64,000 nucleotides of DNA from Gammaproteobacteria bacterium. Its GTDB lineage: Bacteria > Pseudomonadota > Gammaproteobacteria > Steroidobacterales > Woeseiaceae. Location of the stretch: contig JAOTZC010000008.1 in the NCBI GenBank assembly GCA_029861535.1, positions 1 to 64,000 on the forward strand. Direction: 5' to 3'. This document shows positions 1-8,881 of this stretch, piece after piece. The notes below the pieces were generated by a model, which saw nothing but the letters and a program-made list of their open reading frames with translations, had not been told where the DNA came from and did no database searches. A program made the position numbers and the translations under genes. Position 1 is the first letter of the stretch, and each line of letters opens with the position of its first letter.

Positions 1-185
1 AGACTCGCGAGCCGCGTTCTCGACAGCATTTTGAGAAGGTCACGCAATGGGATTTTTGTGACACTATCGACAACTATCTATGTCCGCCTGCGTTTGTACT
101 AGACTAAATGACAATAAGATCAATTGGCCGCAGCAATCAAATACCGACAGCGGTCAGCATCCGAACAAAGTAAAGGGGCCTTTCC

Positions 186-1655
186 ATGAAAAGACGAGCT
201 TTCTGCAAATCGACGCTGGCGGCGGCCATGGTAGCGACTATTCCGGCGTGCGGAAAAAAGCTCAGTGGTGAGATTTCGGCCGTTGGCTTGACCGGCGAAG
301 AACTGACGCTTGAAAAAGCGGCGGTACAGGAGCTGGGCGACAGCCTAAATGGAAACTTGCTGTTGGCTAGTGATGGCGGTTACGACAATGCACGCAGAGT
401 CTGGAATGGCATGATTGATAAGCGGCCCGCGCTGATAGCCGCATGCGCCGACGCGGCCGACGTTCAGAACGCTGTTACATTCGCGAGCGAACGAGGTTTG
501 CTTGTTGCCGTGAAAGGCGGCGGACACAGTTTTCCCGGTAAGTCAGTTTGTGACGGCGGCCTGATGATCGATCTAAGCTCGATGCAATCGGTTAATGTCA
601 ATGTCGATGATCAGACGGCCGTGGTTGGCGGCGGCGCTCTTCTCGGCCACCTGGATACGGCGACACTTCCGCATAATCTTGTAACGACAACGGGCATCGT
701 TTCCCATACGGGCGTCGGTGGGTTCACGCTCGGTGGCGGCATGGGCAGAACAGACCGGAAATTCGGGCTAGCAATCGACAACTTGCTGGCGGCCGATCTC
801 GTTACCGCCGATGGTCAGCTACGGCACGTGAGCGCCGACGAGAATCCCGATCTGTACTGGGCGATCCGCGGCGGCGGCGGGAATTTCGGTGTAGCCACCT
901 CGTTCACTTACCGGCTGCATCCGTTCGACCCACTCAGCTATGGCGGCAGCATCGTTTATCCTTTCGAGCAAGCAAAAGATGTTCTGAACTTTTATGCCGA
1001 GTATTCCGATTCACTTCCTGACGAGGCAAATATCGAACCAGTCGCATTTGTGTCTCCCGACGGCGTGAAACTGATTGCCGTCGAGACGCTCTATGCCGGC
1101 GATCACACAGAGGCCGAGCAAGTGTTTGCGCCCTTACGCGCATTCGGGCAACCCGTCGTCGATGAGATCGGTCCGCTGTCATATCAGAAAATGCAGACCC
1201 AGTACGACGGCGCTATGGGGCACGGAGTATTGAATTATCTGAAATCTGGCTTCTTGCCCGAGCTGACGCCCGCGTCCGTCGACGCAATTGTCGAAAGTTT
1301 CGACGGTGAGCGGGTATCGATGGTTTGGTTTCAACATTTGGGTGGTCAGACGGCGCGTGTGGCACCTGACGCGACGGCATTTGCCCACCGAAATGTACAT
1401 AGCAATTTTGGTATCCAGGGATTTTGGACCGACGAGACAGAATCCGATGAAAGAATTGCAGCAATAAGAAAACACTATGCGGCGGTTGAGCCGCATATGT
1501 ATGGTTTCTACACCAACCTTAACGAAGACACCGAGAAAAAGACCTGGCGCAATTACGGTAGCAACTACAAACGGCTTGTCGAGATCAAAACCAAGTTCGA
1601 TCCTGAAAACCTGTTTCGGCTGAACTCGAATATCAAACCGGAATCGTTGTCGTAA
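186..1655 (+). CDS. Exported FAD-linked oxidoreductase, berberine-bridge (BBE) type
   Basis: A 489-residue flavoprotein of the FAD_binding_4 plus C-terminal BBE family, which oxidises alcohols, sugars or other small substrates with O2. The N-terminus is basic-hydrophobic and ends in IPAC, a lipobox-like site at Cys22, so it is probably exported and perhaps lipid-anchored. The FAD domain spans about residues 75-245. KGGGHSFPG carries His114, the usual 8-alpha-histidyl attachment point, and VGGFTLGGGMG and IRGGGGNFG are FAD contacts. The BBE tail is near 455-480 (WRNYGSNYKRL, FDPENLFRLN). The second covalent link of bicovalent BBE enzymes needs a Cys two residues before the conserved VGVGG stretch; here that place is Val172, so flavin attachment is probably monocovalent. 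The substrate is unknown. A purine-rich stretch (aaaggggcc) precedes the ATG. Confidence 0.85.
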   Translation: MKRRAFCKSTLAAAMVATIPACGKKLSGEISAVGLTGEELTLEKAAVQELGDSLNGNLLLASDGGYDNARRVWNGMIDKRPALIAACADAADVQNAVTFASERGLLVAVKGGGHSFPGKSVCDGGLMIDLSSMQSVNVNVDDQTAVVGGGALLGHLDTATLPHNLVTTTGIVSHTGVGGFTLGGGMGRTDRKFGLAIDNLLAADLVTADGQLRHVSADENPDLYWAIRGGGGNFGVATSFTYRLHPFDPLSYGGSIVYPFEQAKDVLNFYAEYSDSLPDEANIEPVAFVSPDGVKLIAVETLYAGDHTEAEQVFAPLRAFGQPVVDEIGPLSYQKMQTQYDGAMGHGVLNYLKSGFLPELTPASVDAIVESFDGERVSMVWFQHLGGQTARVAPDATAFAHRNVHSNFGIQGFWTDETESDERIAAIRKHYAAVEPHMYGFYTNLNEDTEKKTWRNYGSNYKRLVEIKTKFDPENLFRLNSNIKPESLS

Positions 1656-1871
1656 GGACGCTCGATTGATCAGTATGGGCACCCATCATGCCGCGTACAT
1701 AATGGACTACGCGCTTATTTAGTTTAGTTAAAGTTCCTTTTGTCAAAGCGATGACGCCACGTCATTATGGTTACGCAGAGCTAACATCATAGATCGCTTG
1801 AGTTTTAATTTACGTCCGTACGTTTTGTCAACTACTCCTTGACACCCGTTTGTAGCCCTTCGAGACTAATA

Positions 1872-1962
1872 CACACTGTAAATGGCAAACCTGTCGAAAG
1901 GCAGGGACGCAAAGCTACCGGTCTAAAGGTGAAATACCTATGACAGCGGAGTTGCCAGTGAA
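1872..1962 (+). promoter_or_regulatory. Cyclic di-GMP-I (GEMM-I) riboswitch
   Basis: The sequence matches the GEMM-I consensus and can be folded by eye. The closing helix P1 pairs tggcaa (1883-1888) with ttgcca (1952-1957). P1b is cctgtc-GAAA-ggcagg (1890-1905), with the GNRA tetraloop at 1896-1899. The conserved joining segment GGGACGCAAAGC (1904-1915) follows. The second hairpin (about 1917-1950) carries the tetraloop-receptor-like ctaaag/tatg pair. The aptamer ends about 107 nt before the downstream ATG at 2070. The leader also has a perfect 6-bp stem (1988-1993 with 1999-2004) but no U-rich terminator, so the expression platform is unclear and could act on translation or by another route. 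A TTGACA at 1839-1844 could be a -35 box, but no well-spaced -10 is visible. The rest of the 1656-2069 gap shows nothing further. Confidence 0.93.
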
Positions 1963-2069
1963 GGAAGATTACCGCAAACCTCGGTGTTGCGACTGTCCGT
2001 CGCAGCATTCCCCATTTCTATCGTCTCCTTTACCAGGCACGCGCGCTTTAATGGAAAAGGAGTTTGAAA

Positions 2070-2582
2070 ATGAAATCATTTAGTCAATTCATGAATGCCA
2101 GGGCAATCTTTGCCGGATTGGTGCTAACGATGCCTCTCGTCGCTGTGGCCGACAAAGGGGGCGCGCCAAACAAAAAGAGTGAAGCCACCACCGCCGTATG
2201 CACGGTGGACGAGAGGACCGTTCACGCCTATTCGTGCAAAGCGCTGTCTAACGTCGTGCTTTGGTGCGGTGTGGAGGGTGCGCAGGTGTATGTCAAACAT
2301 GACGACATCCTAGACGAGAATGGCCTCGAAATAGTCGATGGCATATTTGACTGCGGCGTGGACGCCGACGGAGTTGCAATTCCTGGGCCCGTTTCAATGG
2401 TTGCGATAAAATCCGGTAGCCAAAGGAATGTCAAAAGCGATGCTCCTCACGATGTCGATAACGCGCCGTCGGGCAGCGGGCTCTTTCTAGGGGACCTTCT
2501 AATGTGCGACAACCCCGACTTCATGTTCCCATTGGAGGGTGAATGCGACGTTGCAGAAGCGCCTGACGAGACAGGCGGGTAG
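2070..2582 (+). CDS. Secreted cysteine-containing protein under c-di-GMP riboswitch control
   Basis: A 170-residue protein of no family I recognise. I chose the ATG at 2070, with AGGAG at 2058-2062 seven bases upstream, over an upstream in-frame TTG. Residues 1-27 form a Sec signal peptide ending near VAVADKG. The mature part is acidic and has six cysteines (in AVCTV, YSCKA, LWCGV, FDCGV, LMCDN, GECDV), an even number that would suit three disulfides in the periplasm or outside the cell. It lies immediately behind a c-di-GMP-I riboswitch and is followed 24 bases after the stop by a strong terminator, so it is a single-gene riboswitch unit. Genes behind such switches often act in surface attachment, motility or matrix, but no function can be read from this protein itself. 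Confidence 0.85.
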   Translation: MKSFSQFMNARAIFAGLVLTMPLVAVADKGGAPNKKSEATTAVCTVDERTVHAYSCKALSNVVLWCGVEGAQVYVKHDDILDENGLEIVDGIFDCGVDADGVAIPGPVSMVAIKSGSQRNVKSDAPHDVDNAPSGSGLFLGDLLMCDNPDFMFPLEGECDVAEAPDETGG

Positions 2583-2605
2583 CGACCAAAACTGCAATCA
2601 CTTTA

Positions 2606-2632
2606 AGACCCCGCCGAGGCGGGGTCTTTTCA
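2606..2632 (+). terminator. Rho-independent terminator of the riboswitch-controlled gene
   Basis: Perfect 9-bp stem agaccccgc (2606-2614) with gcggggtct (2619-2627), loop cgag, followed by a T run. It ends the riboswitch transcript and lies between that gene and the convergent acetyltransferase. Confidence 0.92.
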
Positions 2633-2652
2633 TTTGTGGCAAAAAGACGTCT

Positions 2653-3132
2653 TCAGAGTGCTTTCGTCAACACTTTCTCCATCGCGTAATTGTGGATTGG
2701 CACGCCGTCGATCTCGAAGTCGCGCTCTGCAGTAACGACAAACCCCTTTCGACTAAGAAGTCGGCGCGCCGCCTCGCTGGCCTCCGTATAAATGCGGTCA
2801 AATCCACGCGCGCAGGCGATTGTCTCCAGTTCATCGTACAAGGCTGACGCTACGCCCATTCCAACGACTTCGGGGGAGCAGTAGAGATGATCAATGTGGC
2901 CGTCAGCCTCAAGATCACCGTACGCAATTGGTTTCTCTACATGGTCAACGGCAACCATGACCGTGCGGCCGTCAGTACATTGCGCATGGACTTGCTCCGG
3001 GCTCAATGCGCATAAGGCCCAGGCGTTGATTTGTGCCGCAGAATAATCTTGACACGCAACTTCTACCACGGATCTTGTGAATATCGTCGCGATCGCCGCC
3101 GCATCCTCACGCCTATATGCACGATAGTTCAT
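2653..3132 (-). CDS. GNAT-family N-acetyltransferase
   Basis: A 159-residue GNAT protein that would transfer an acetyl group from acetyl-CoA to an amine. The start is the ATG at 3132 (MNYRAYRRED), because the reading frame upstream lacks domain content and the usual GNAT beginning YRAYRREDAAAIATIF sits here. The acetyl-CoA binding motif A is DHLYCSPEVVGMGVASALYD, the slightly altered form of the Q/RxxGxG/A loop, followed by ASEAARRLLSRKGF (motif B). The ending MEKVL is typical of small PhnO/YafP-like GNATs. The substrate cannot be told. It faces the riboswitch gene and is followed on its own strand by no obvious partner. Confidence 0.85.
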   Translation of the reverse strand: MNYRAYRREDAAAIATIFTRSVVEVACQDYSAAQINAWALCALSPEQVHAQCTDGRTVMVAVDHVEKPIAYGDLEADGHIDHLYCSPEVVGMGVASALYDELETIACARGFDRIYTEASEAARRLLSRKGFVVTAERDFEIDGVPIHNYAMEKVLTKAL

Positions 3133-3243
3133 ACGAATTGATCTTATGCGCGCCAATGCGCGAACTTTAGCTGTGCGATCTCTGTATTTCTGCGAACGCT
3201 TACGAATAATAATCAAGCAATCACAGCGAATCTCGTGTGCCAC

Positions 3244-4374
3244 TTAGGCCGACGATTCCCCTTGCAACAGTGCTTCGAGTGCCAACAGCTCTCCACCGTT
3301 TTCTGTGCAGACCGAGTACTGCGAGGTATCCGATCCGGAGTACAACGCGACACCAGCGTAATCACCAACGCTGTTGATGATGTAGAATTTGACATTGAAA
3401 TTCGGCAGGCCGCGATCGTTCAGCAGTCGTTTTTCAATGGTGTTGTCTCTGATCCGGCGCAATGCCTCCATGCCGGCATCTTTCGGGTGCTGTCCCTGCC
3501 GCATTTCTTCTACGATTAGGAACGACAATAGTCCGTACAAATTGGCCTCCCCACGTCCGGTCGATCCAGCAGCGCCGACGGCCCCGTCTACGTACAATCC
3601 GGCGCCGAGTATGGGTGAATCACCGACCCGTCCCGGAATCTTCCACGCGAGGCCGCTGGTCGTCGTTACTCCACAGACGTCGCCGCGCCCGTTGACGCCA
3701 TTGCAGTTGATCGTACCGTAGTAGTCTTCCTGCTGAATGAGGCCTTCGTGCAGCATGTCCAGCCCCGCTTGCGCGCCCGCGTCGAGTCGTTTCTCCGGGT
3801 CGAGGTAATGCTGCGGGTCGACACGTCGTTTCCAGTCTAGCCACAAGCCGCGGGACCGCTCGGTATTGAGATCGTCCTCAACTTTGAAGCCCATATTGCG
3901 AGCAAAGTTCTGTGCGCCTTGGCCCACCAGCAAGTGATGGTCGGTGTGCTGCATGACCGCTCTGGCGACAAGCGACGGGGTCCGCACACCCTCGATCGCC
4001 GCTACCCCGCCGGCCTGTTTCCGTGGCCCATGCATACAGCATGAATCGAGCTGCACGACCCCGTCGGCGTTTGGCAAACCACCGTAGCCAACGCTCGTAT
4101 CTTCGGGGTCCAGTTCAACGATATTGACGCCGGCGATCAGCGAGTCGAGTACGTCGTCTCCGCGCGCCATGCTCTCGAATGCTGTCTCGACGCAGGACAG
4201 GTCGCCACCGTTCTTCATGGTGAGACCGTTTCGTGATGCAACGACGACCGGCTTAATCCCGGACTTGGTCATAATGGCCGGCACCTGCGCTTTGGCTGCG
4301 ATGGATGTGGTTGCGGCGAGCCCGGCCGCGGCGCTTGAGAGAACAAAGTTCCGCCGAGTAATTTTCATGCTCAT
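3244..4374 (-). CDS. N4-(beta-N-acetylglucosaminyl)-L-asparaginase (glycosylasparaginase)
   Basis: A 376-residue Ntn-hydrolase that cleaves the GlcNAc-asparagine bond, normally made as a precursor that cuts itself before a catalytic threonine. The N-terminus has a twin-arginine signal (ITRRNFVLSSAAAGLAA, cut near AKAQ). Alignment by eye to human AGA puts the nucleophile at Thr221 in YYGTINCNG, with the substrate loop KIPGRVGDSPILGAG about 27 residues later. The residues before the cut differ from the common HDT (here YGT). The C-terminal region with STGRGEANL and EEMRQGQHP also fits the family. GGGGGA lies four bases before the ATG at 4374. Periplasmic location suggests a role in breaking down scavenged glycopeptides, which is inferred. 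Confidence 0.88.
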   Translation of the reverse strand: MSMKITRRNFVLSSAAAGLAATTSIAAKAQVPAIMTKSGIKPVVVASRNGLTMKNGGDLSCVETAFESMARGDDVLDSLIAGVNIVELDPEDTSVGYGGLPNADGVVQLDSCCMHGPRKQAGGVAAIEGVRTPSLVARAVMQHTDHHLLVGQGAQNFARNMGFKVEDDLNTERSRGLWLDWKRRVDPQHYLDPEKRLDAGAQAGLDMLHEGLIQQEDYYGTINCNGVNGRGDVCGVTTTSGLAWKIPGRVGDSPILGAGLYVDGAVGAAGSTGRGEANLYGLLSFLIVEEMRQGQHPKDAGMEALRRIRDNTIEKRLLNDRGLPNFNVKFYIINSVGDYAGVALYSGSDTSQYSVCTENGGELLALEALLQGESSA

Positions 4375-4715
4375 GATTCCCCCGATAGACGTCTGTGCAA
4401 CGTTCGATATTTGCCGATTGTGTGCCCGTGGAGCCGATGCGGCAAGTTAATGCACCGACGGCCCTAGCTTTGAGTCCTATTGTCGTTAATTGCGTTGCGA
4501 TAGCGACCGCAATGTCCGCTTGCGGCCAAAAACGCTCATACAAAATTCTTGGTCTATACTGTGATAAACACGGCGCCCGATTCGTACGGAAGGCCTGACG
4601 ACGCATGCGTGCCCGACTTGTTCTTTCGACGCTGAGGTTTAACGATCACAGCAGCAATCTGCGAGCGGCTGCCAAGAAAAACCGCCGACCCATATCAATA
4701 AGAAGAGGTGACATA
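4375..4715 (+). other. Intergenic region with a short arm of the dispersed repeat
   Basis: This 341-base gap separates the divergent glycosylasparaginase and nuclease genes and must hold both promoters. At 4511-4536 it has the arm aatgtccgcttgcggcc, the left end of the repeat family seen many times elsewhere in the window. A TATACT at 4555-4560 could be a -10 box for the nuclease gene, but no matching -35 is seen. Open frames here have no recognisable protein features. Confidence 0.5.
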
Positions 4716-7700
4716 ATGTCTCGCCACATTCGTTCTAGGTCTGTACACAAAACTGCGATTTTTTGGGCACTGACGCTACTGTCGATGGCGGCATCGCCGC
4801 CACTCGCCGCCGCGGATCTGGTGATTACCGGCGTGGTCGACGGACCCTTGTCTGGCGGCGTGCCGAAAGCGGTCGAGTTTTATGCAATCAACAACATTCC
4901 AGACCTCAGCATTTACGGCATGGGTTCCGCTAACAACGGTGGCGGCACCGACGGCGAGGAGTTCACGTTCCCGGCGGCCTCTGTCACCGCGGGCAGTTTT
5001 CTGTATGTGGCCTCCGAGCCCACCGGCTTCACCTCTTTCTTCGGCTTCGCTCCCGATTTCACGTCAGGCGCAGCATCCATTAACGGCGACGACGCCATCG
5101 AGCTTTTTCAAAACGGTTTCGTCGCCGACGTGTTTGGCGATATCAATGTCGACGGCTCTGGCCAGGCCTGGGATCACCTCGACGGCTGGGCTTATCGCGC
5201 CGACAACACCGGCCCCGACTGCACCACGTTTCTGCTAGCTAACTGGTCATTCAGCGGCATCAACGCACTCGACGGCGAGACCAGCAACAGCACCGCGGCG
5301 ACACCCTTCCCGATCGGATCGTTTTCCACGATTCGCACCGATAGCGGTCCTTGTGTGCAAAGCACATCACCTGCTAACGACGCAACGGGCGTTGCTGTCG
5401 ATACCGACGTCGTCATTAACTTCAGCGAAAACGTGATGATGGTAGGGTCCTGGTTCGACCTCTCCTGCTCGAGCAGCGGTGCGCACACCGCGACCGTCAG
5501 TGGCGGACCACAGTCGTTCACGCTCGACCCGGATGTCGACTTTGACGGTGATGAGACTTGCAGTGTCACTGTATTCGCATCACAGATCTTCGACGTCGAC
5601 GCCGACGATCCGCCGGACAATATGCCGGCGAACTTCGTCTTTAGTTTCAATACCGTAGCGCCGCCATCTGGCTGGGTAATCAACGAGATTCACGCCGACC
5701 CGGCATCGGGCTCAGACGGTGACGCCAACGGCGACGGTGTGCGCGACTTCGCAGATGATGAGTTTGTCGAAATCGTCAATGCGACCGGTGGCGACGTGGA
5801 TATTTCGGGCTGGACGCTGTCGGACGGCTTCGGCCTGAGACACACGTTTCCGTTCCCAACCGTGGTGCCCGATCAATGCTCGATCGTGGTCTTCGGCGGT
5901 GGCGCGCCGACCGGCATCTTCGGTAACAGCTTGGTGCAGACTGCCAGTGGCGGTTCCCTGGGACTAAATAACGGCGGTGACGATCTGACGCTGGCGGATA
6001 CCAGCGCCATTGCGATCGTGATGGCCAGCTATGGGTCCGAGGGGGGTGACAATCAATCGTTGACCTTGAATCCCGATGTCACCGGGACGTTACCCTATGT
6101 CAAACACACCGCTGCTATTGGCGCCGGTGGTACGCGGTACTCGCCCGGAACACGGGCCGATGGCGTTGCCTTCGACGGGTGCCCGCCGGTCTCCGCCACC
6201 TGGGTGATTAACGAGATTCACGCCGATCCAGCAGCAGATCTCCCGGGCGACGCCAATGGCGACGGCACACGAAGCAGTTCGCAGGACGAGTTTGTTGAAA
6301 TTATCAACAACACCGGCAGTACCTTCGACATCTCGGGCTGGACGCTGGCCGATGCCTCGGGTCTGCGCCACGCGTTCCCGGCGAATACCGTTGTCGCCGA
6401 CGGCTGCGGCGTCTTGGTCTTTGGCGGCGGCACGCCGACCGGCACATTCGGCCGGATGCCGGTACAGACGGCGAGCGTCGGTTTTCTGGGGCTCAACAAT
6501 GGTGGTGACACGTTGACGCTCGACAGTGGCATCGGCGCTGCTGCGATTGCGATTTACGGCGGAGAAGGTGGTGACAATCAGTCGATAACGCTCGATCCCG
6601 ACGTCACTGGCATGCCGCCTTACGTCAAGCACACGCTTGCGACCGGCTCGGGCGGCGCCTTGTATTCGCCCGGAACGCGCATCGACGGTTCGCAATTCGC
6701 GGGCTGTCCACAGGAACGCGAGATCTTCGAAATCCAAGGTGACGGATTGGTCAGCCCGTTTGTTGGGCAGGGCGTCATTACCCAGGACAACGTCGTTACG
6801 ACGCTCGGCACGGACGGTTTCTTTATGCAGACACCGGCCAGCCGCACCGACTTCGACATCGATACCTCGGATGGCATTTTCGTGTTCACCGGCGCCGCGC
6901 CGACGGTGGCGGTCGGTGATCTGGTCGATGTCGAGGGTGAGATCCAGGAGTTCTTCGCTATGACCGAGATCGGCTCGGTGTCGAGCGTCATGGTCACCGG
7001 CACCGGGGCGGTACCGCCGGCGGTCGTCTTCAATGCAAGCGTGCCATCGTTCGATCCGATGACGCCGAGCTGTGCGATCGAATACGAATGTTACGAAGGG
7101 ATGTTGGTCGAGATTCCGGACGGTATCGTGGCGGCTTCCAACCAGGAGTTCGGCTCGGATCCGTTTGCCGAAGTTCATGTCACCTCAGGTACGATGCGGC
7201 CATTCCGCGAGCCGGGCATCGAATTCCCGGGCCTGCCCAGTCTGCCCGTGTGGGACGGTAATCCTGAAGTGTTCGAACTCGACGCCGATAAACTCGGATT
7301 ACCGTTTGAGGACACCCACATTCCTGCGGGCTCGACCTTCAGTGCCAAAGGCGTGATCGGCTTCGAGTTCAACCATTATGAATTCTGGCCCAGTGAACTG
7401 GAGCTATCGTTAGCACCGCTGCCGGTTCCCGTGCGGTCACGCGGACCTTTCGAGACGACCGTGGGATCGCTGAATCTGTTCCGCTTGTTCGCCGGCGATA
7501 CGCTGATGCTTGAAAAACACTCGGCTCACATCCGGGATGTCCTGCGTTCGCCCGACATACTGGCGGTGCAGGAAGTCGAGAGCCTCGCCGTACTGCAGGA
7601 TCTCGCCGATCAGATCTTCGCCGATGGTGCGGTCGTTTACACACCACACCTTATAGAAGGTAACGATATCGGTGGGATCGACGTTGGTTTCCTGGTACGT

Positions 7701-8666
7701 CAAAACATCCAAGTGGACGCGCTCACCCAGCTGGGTGCCCTTGAGCTATTTACATTCGACGAACCGCCGTCGCTGCTGCACGACCGGCCGCCGTTGCTAC
7801 TGGAAGCGACCTGCGACGGGACCTTCCCGATTGCGGTGATGGTGCTGCACATGCGCTCACTCAATGGCATCGACGATCCAAGCGGGCGCACGATGCAGAA
7901 GCGTTTTGAGCAGGCGGAATCCGTCGCCAACAAAGTGCAAGGCATCCAGACCGCAAACCCCGACGTGAATCTGGTAGTCATCGGCGACTTCAACGCGTTC
8001 GAATTCACCGACGGCTTCGTCGACTTAGCAGGAATCGTCAAAGGCGATTTCGTGCCGGCGGACAGTTTGGTTTGCAGTACCAACACCTGTACCGACCTGG
8101 TGAACCCAGACCTGAACGATCAGGTCTTGGGCCTGCCGCTCGAGGAACGCTATTCGTTTATTTTCCGCGATAGCTTCAATCCGGACGGCTCGCGTGGCGA
8201 CGCCCAGGTACTCGACCATGCCATGACATCGTCGGCGATGGAGGTTCTGGTTCAGGGCTTCGAGTACGGTCGTGGTAACGCAGACGCGGCCGAAGAGTTG
8301 GTCGAAGACAACGGTATGCTCGATCAACTGTTGCTACGTTCCTCGGATCACGATGGCCTGGTGTTGTACGTCTTCAAAGACGAAGACAAAGACACCGTTC
8401 CGGACGAGCTGGATGTCTGTTTGAATACCGCCATCCCCGAGGGCGTGCCGACTGTCAGGCTCGGCAATAATCGTTGGGCACTTACTGACAATGACACGGT
8501 GTTCGATACGACGGGTTCAAACCTACCGTTCAGCTTCGAAATTCAGGACACTGGCGGCTGCTCGTGCGAGCAGATCATCGACGCATTGGGCTTGGGGCAA
8601 GGGCAGACCAAGTTTGGCTGCAGCACAAGCAACATGCTGACGTGGACTGAACAAATCGCTAACTGA
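4716..8666 (+). CDS. Large secreted nuclease with lamin-tail domains and endonuclease/exonuclease/phosphatase domain
   Basis: A 1316-residue exported protein resembling ExeM/Xds extracellular nucleases. The start is the ATG at 4716 after agaagaggtgac; the signal peptide ends near PPLAAA. In order: an N-terminal lamin-tail-like domain (DLVITGVVDGPLSGG, about 35-210), an Ig-like Big_5 domain (SPANDATGVAVDTDVVINF), two tandem lamin-tail domains both starting WVINEIHADPA (about 325-490 and 495-660), an OB-fold-like segment (FEIQGDGLVSPFVGQG, about 670-870), then the EEP catalytic domain (about 910-1235). Catalytic-type residues are visible: LAVQEVE, VVIGDFNAFE and RSSDHDGLV. It probably degrades extracellular DNA for nutrients or matrix turnover. 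The acidic DANGDG stretches may bind Ca2+. No C-terminal sorting signal is evident; the tail is cysteine-rich (GGCSCEQ). Confidence 0.9.
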   Translation: MSRHIRSRSVHKTAIFWALTLLSMAASPPLAAADLVITGVVDGPLSGGVPKAVEFYAINNIPDLSIYGMGSANNGGGTDGEEFTFPAASVTAGSFLYVASEPTGFTSFFGFAPDFTSGAASINGDDAIELFQNGFVADVFGDINVDGSGQAWDHLDGWAYRADNTGPDCTTFLLANWSFSGINALDGETSNSTAATPFPIGSFSTIRTDSGPCVQSTSPANDATGVAVDTDVVINFSENVMMVGSWFDLSCSSSGAHTATVSGGPQSFTLDPDVDFDGDETCSVTVFASQIFDVDADDPPDNMPANFVFSFNTVAPPSGWVINEIHADPASGSDGDANGDGVRDFADDEFVEIVNATGGDVDISGWTLSDGFGLRHTFPFPTVVPDQCSIVVFGGGAPTGIFGNSLVQTASGGSLGLNNGGDDLTLADTSAIAIVMASYGSEGGDNQSLTLNPDVTGTLPYVKHTAAIGAGGTRYSPGTRADGVAFDGCPPVSATWVINEIHADPAADLPGDANGDGTRSSSQDEFVEIINNTGSTFDISGWTLADASGLRHAFPANTVVADGCGVLVFGGGTPTGTFGRMPVQTASVGFLGLNNGGDTLTLDSGIGAAAIAIYGGEGGDNQSITLDPDVTGMPPYVKHTLATGSGGALYSPGTRIDGSQFAGCPQEREIFEIQGDGLVSPFVGQGVITQDNVVTTLGTDGFFMQTPASRTDFDIDTSDGIFVFTGAAPTVAVGDLVDVEGEIQEFFAMTEIGSVSSVMVTGTGAVPPAVVFNASVPSFDPMTPSCAIEYECYEGMLVEIPDGIVAASNQEFGSDPFAEVHVTSGTMRPFREPGIEFPGLPSLPVWDGNPEVFELDADKLGLPFEDTHIPAGSTFSAKGVIGFEFNHYEFWPSELELSLAPLPVPVRSRGPFETTVGSLNLFRLFAGDTLMLEKHSAHIRDVLRSPDILAVQEVESLAVLQDLADQIFADGAVVYTPHLIEGNDIGGIDVGFLVRQNIQVDALTQLGALELFTFDEPPSLLHDRPPLLLEATCDGTFPIAVMVLHMRSLNGIDDPSGRTMQKRFEQAESVANKVQGIQTANPDVNLVVIGDFNAFEFTDGFVDLAGIVKGDFVPADSLVCSTNTCTDLVNPDLNDQVLGLPLEERYSFIFRDSFNPDGSRGDAQVLDHAMTSSAMEVLVQGFEYGRGNADAAEELVEDNGMLDQLLLRSSDHDGLVLYVFKDEDKDTVPDELDVCLNTAIPEGVPTVRLGNNRWALTDNDTVFDTTGSNLPFSFEIQDTGGCSCEQIIDALGLGQGQTKFGCSTSNMLTWTEQIAN

Positions 8667-8674
8667 TGTGACGT

Positions 8675-8713
8675 ACCTGACACGACTATTGAGTCACAGT
8701 CGTGTCAGGTTTC
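8675..8713 (+). terminator. Terminator after the secreted nuclease
   Basis: A 13-bp perfect stem: acctgacacgact (8675-8687) pairs with agtcgtgtcaggt (8698-8710), with a 10-base loop and a short ttt. It begins nine bases after the nuclease stop. The T run is short, so termination may be moderate. Confidence 0.8.
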
Positions 8714-8881
8714 GTCGCGTTCACGTTGCCACAGACAACGCCGGTCTCGGCGAACGAATGGCTGTCGCCGCGCTAAATTGATTGCGTACTACGCCGGACA
8801 TGCATTGCGGCCGACCCGACCTGTGCCAAGCGAAGCGCTGAGACAACTGAATGAAAACGGAATAGTGCTCGCTGTTTCGCG

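Noticed and set aside
1839-1870. Promoter for the riboswitch transcript (TTGACA with ACTAAT)
   Set aside because: The spacing is about 20 bases and the -10 match is weak; not listed as a separate feature.
4395-4598. A 67-codon plus-strand frame upstream of the nuclease
   Set aside because: No ribosome-binding site or protein features, and it contains an arm of the dispersed repeat.
6090-7178. A 362-codon open frame on the minus strand inside the secreted nuclease gene
   Set aside because: It is composed largely of Arg, Asp and Ala as expected of an antisense shadow, has no domain, and the plus-strand protein over the same DNA has clear domains.
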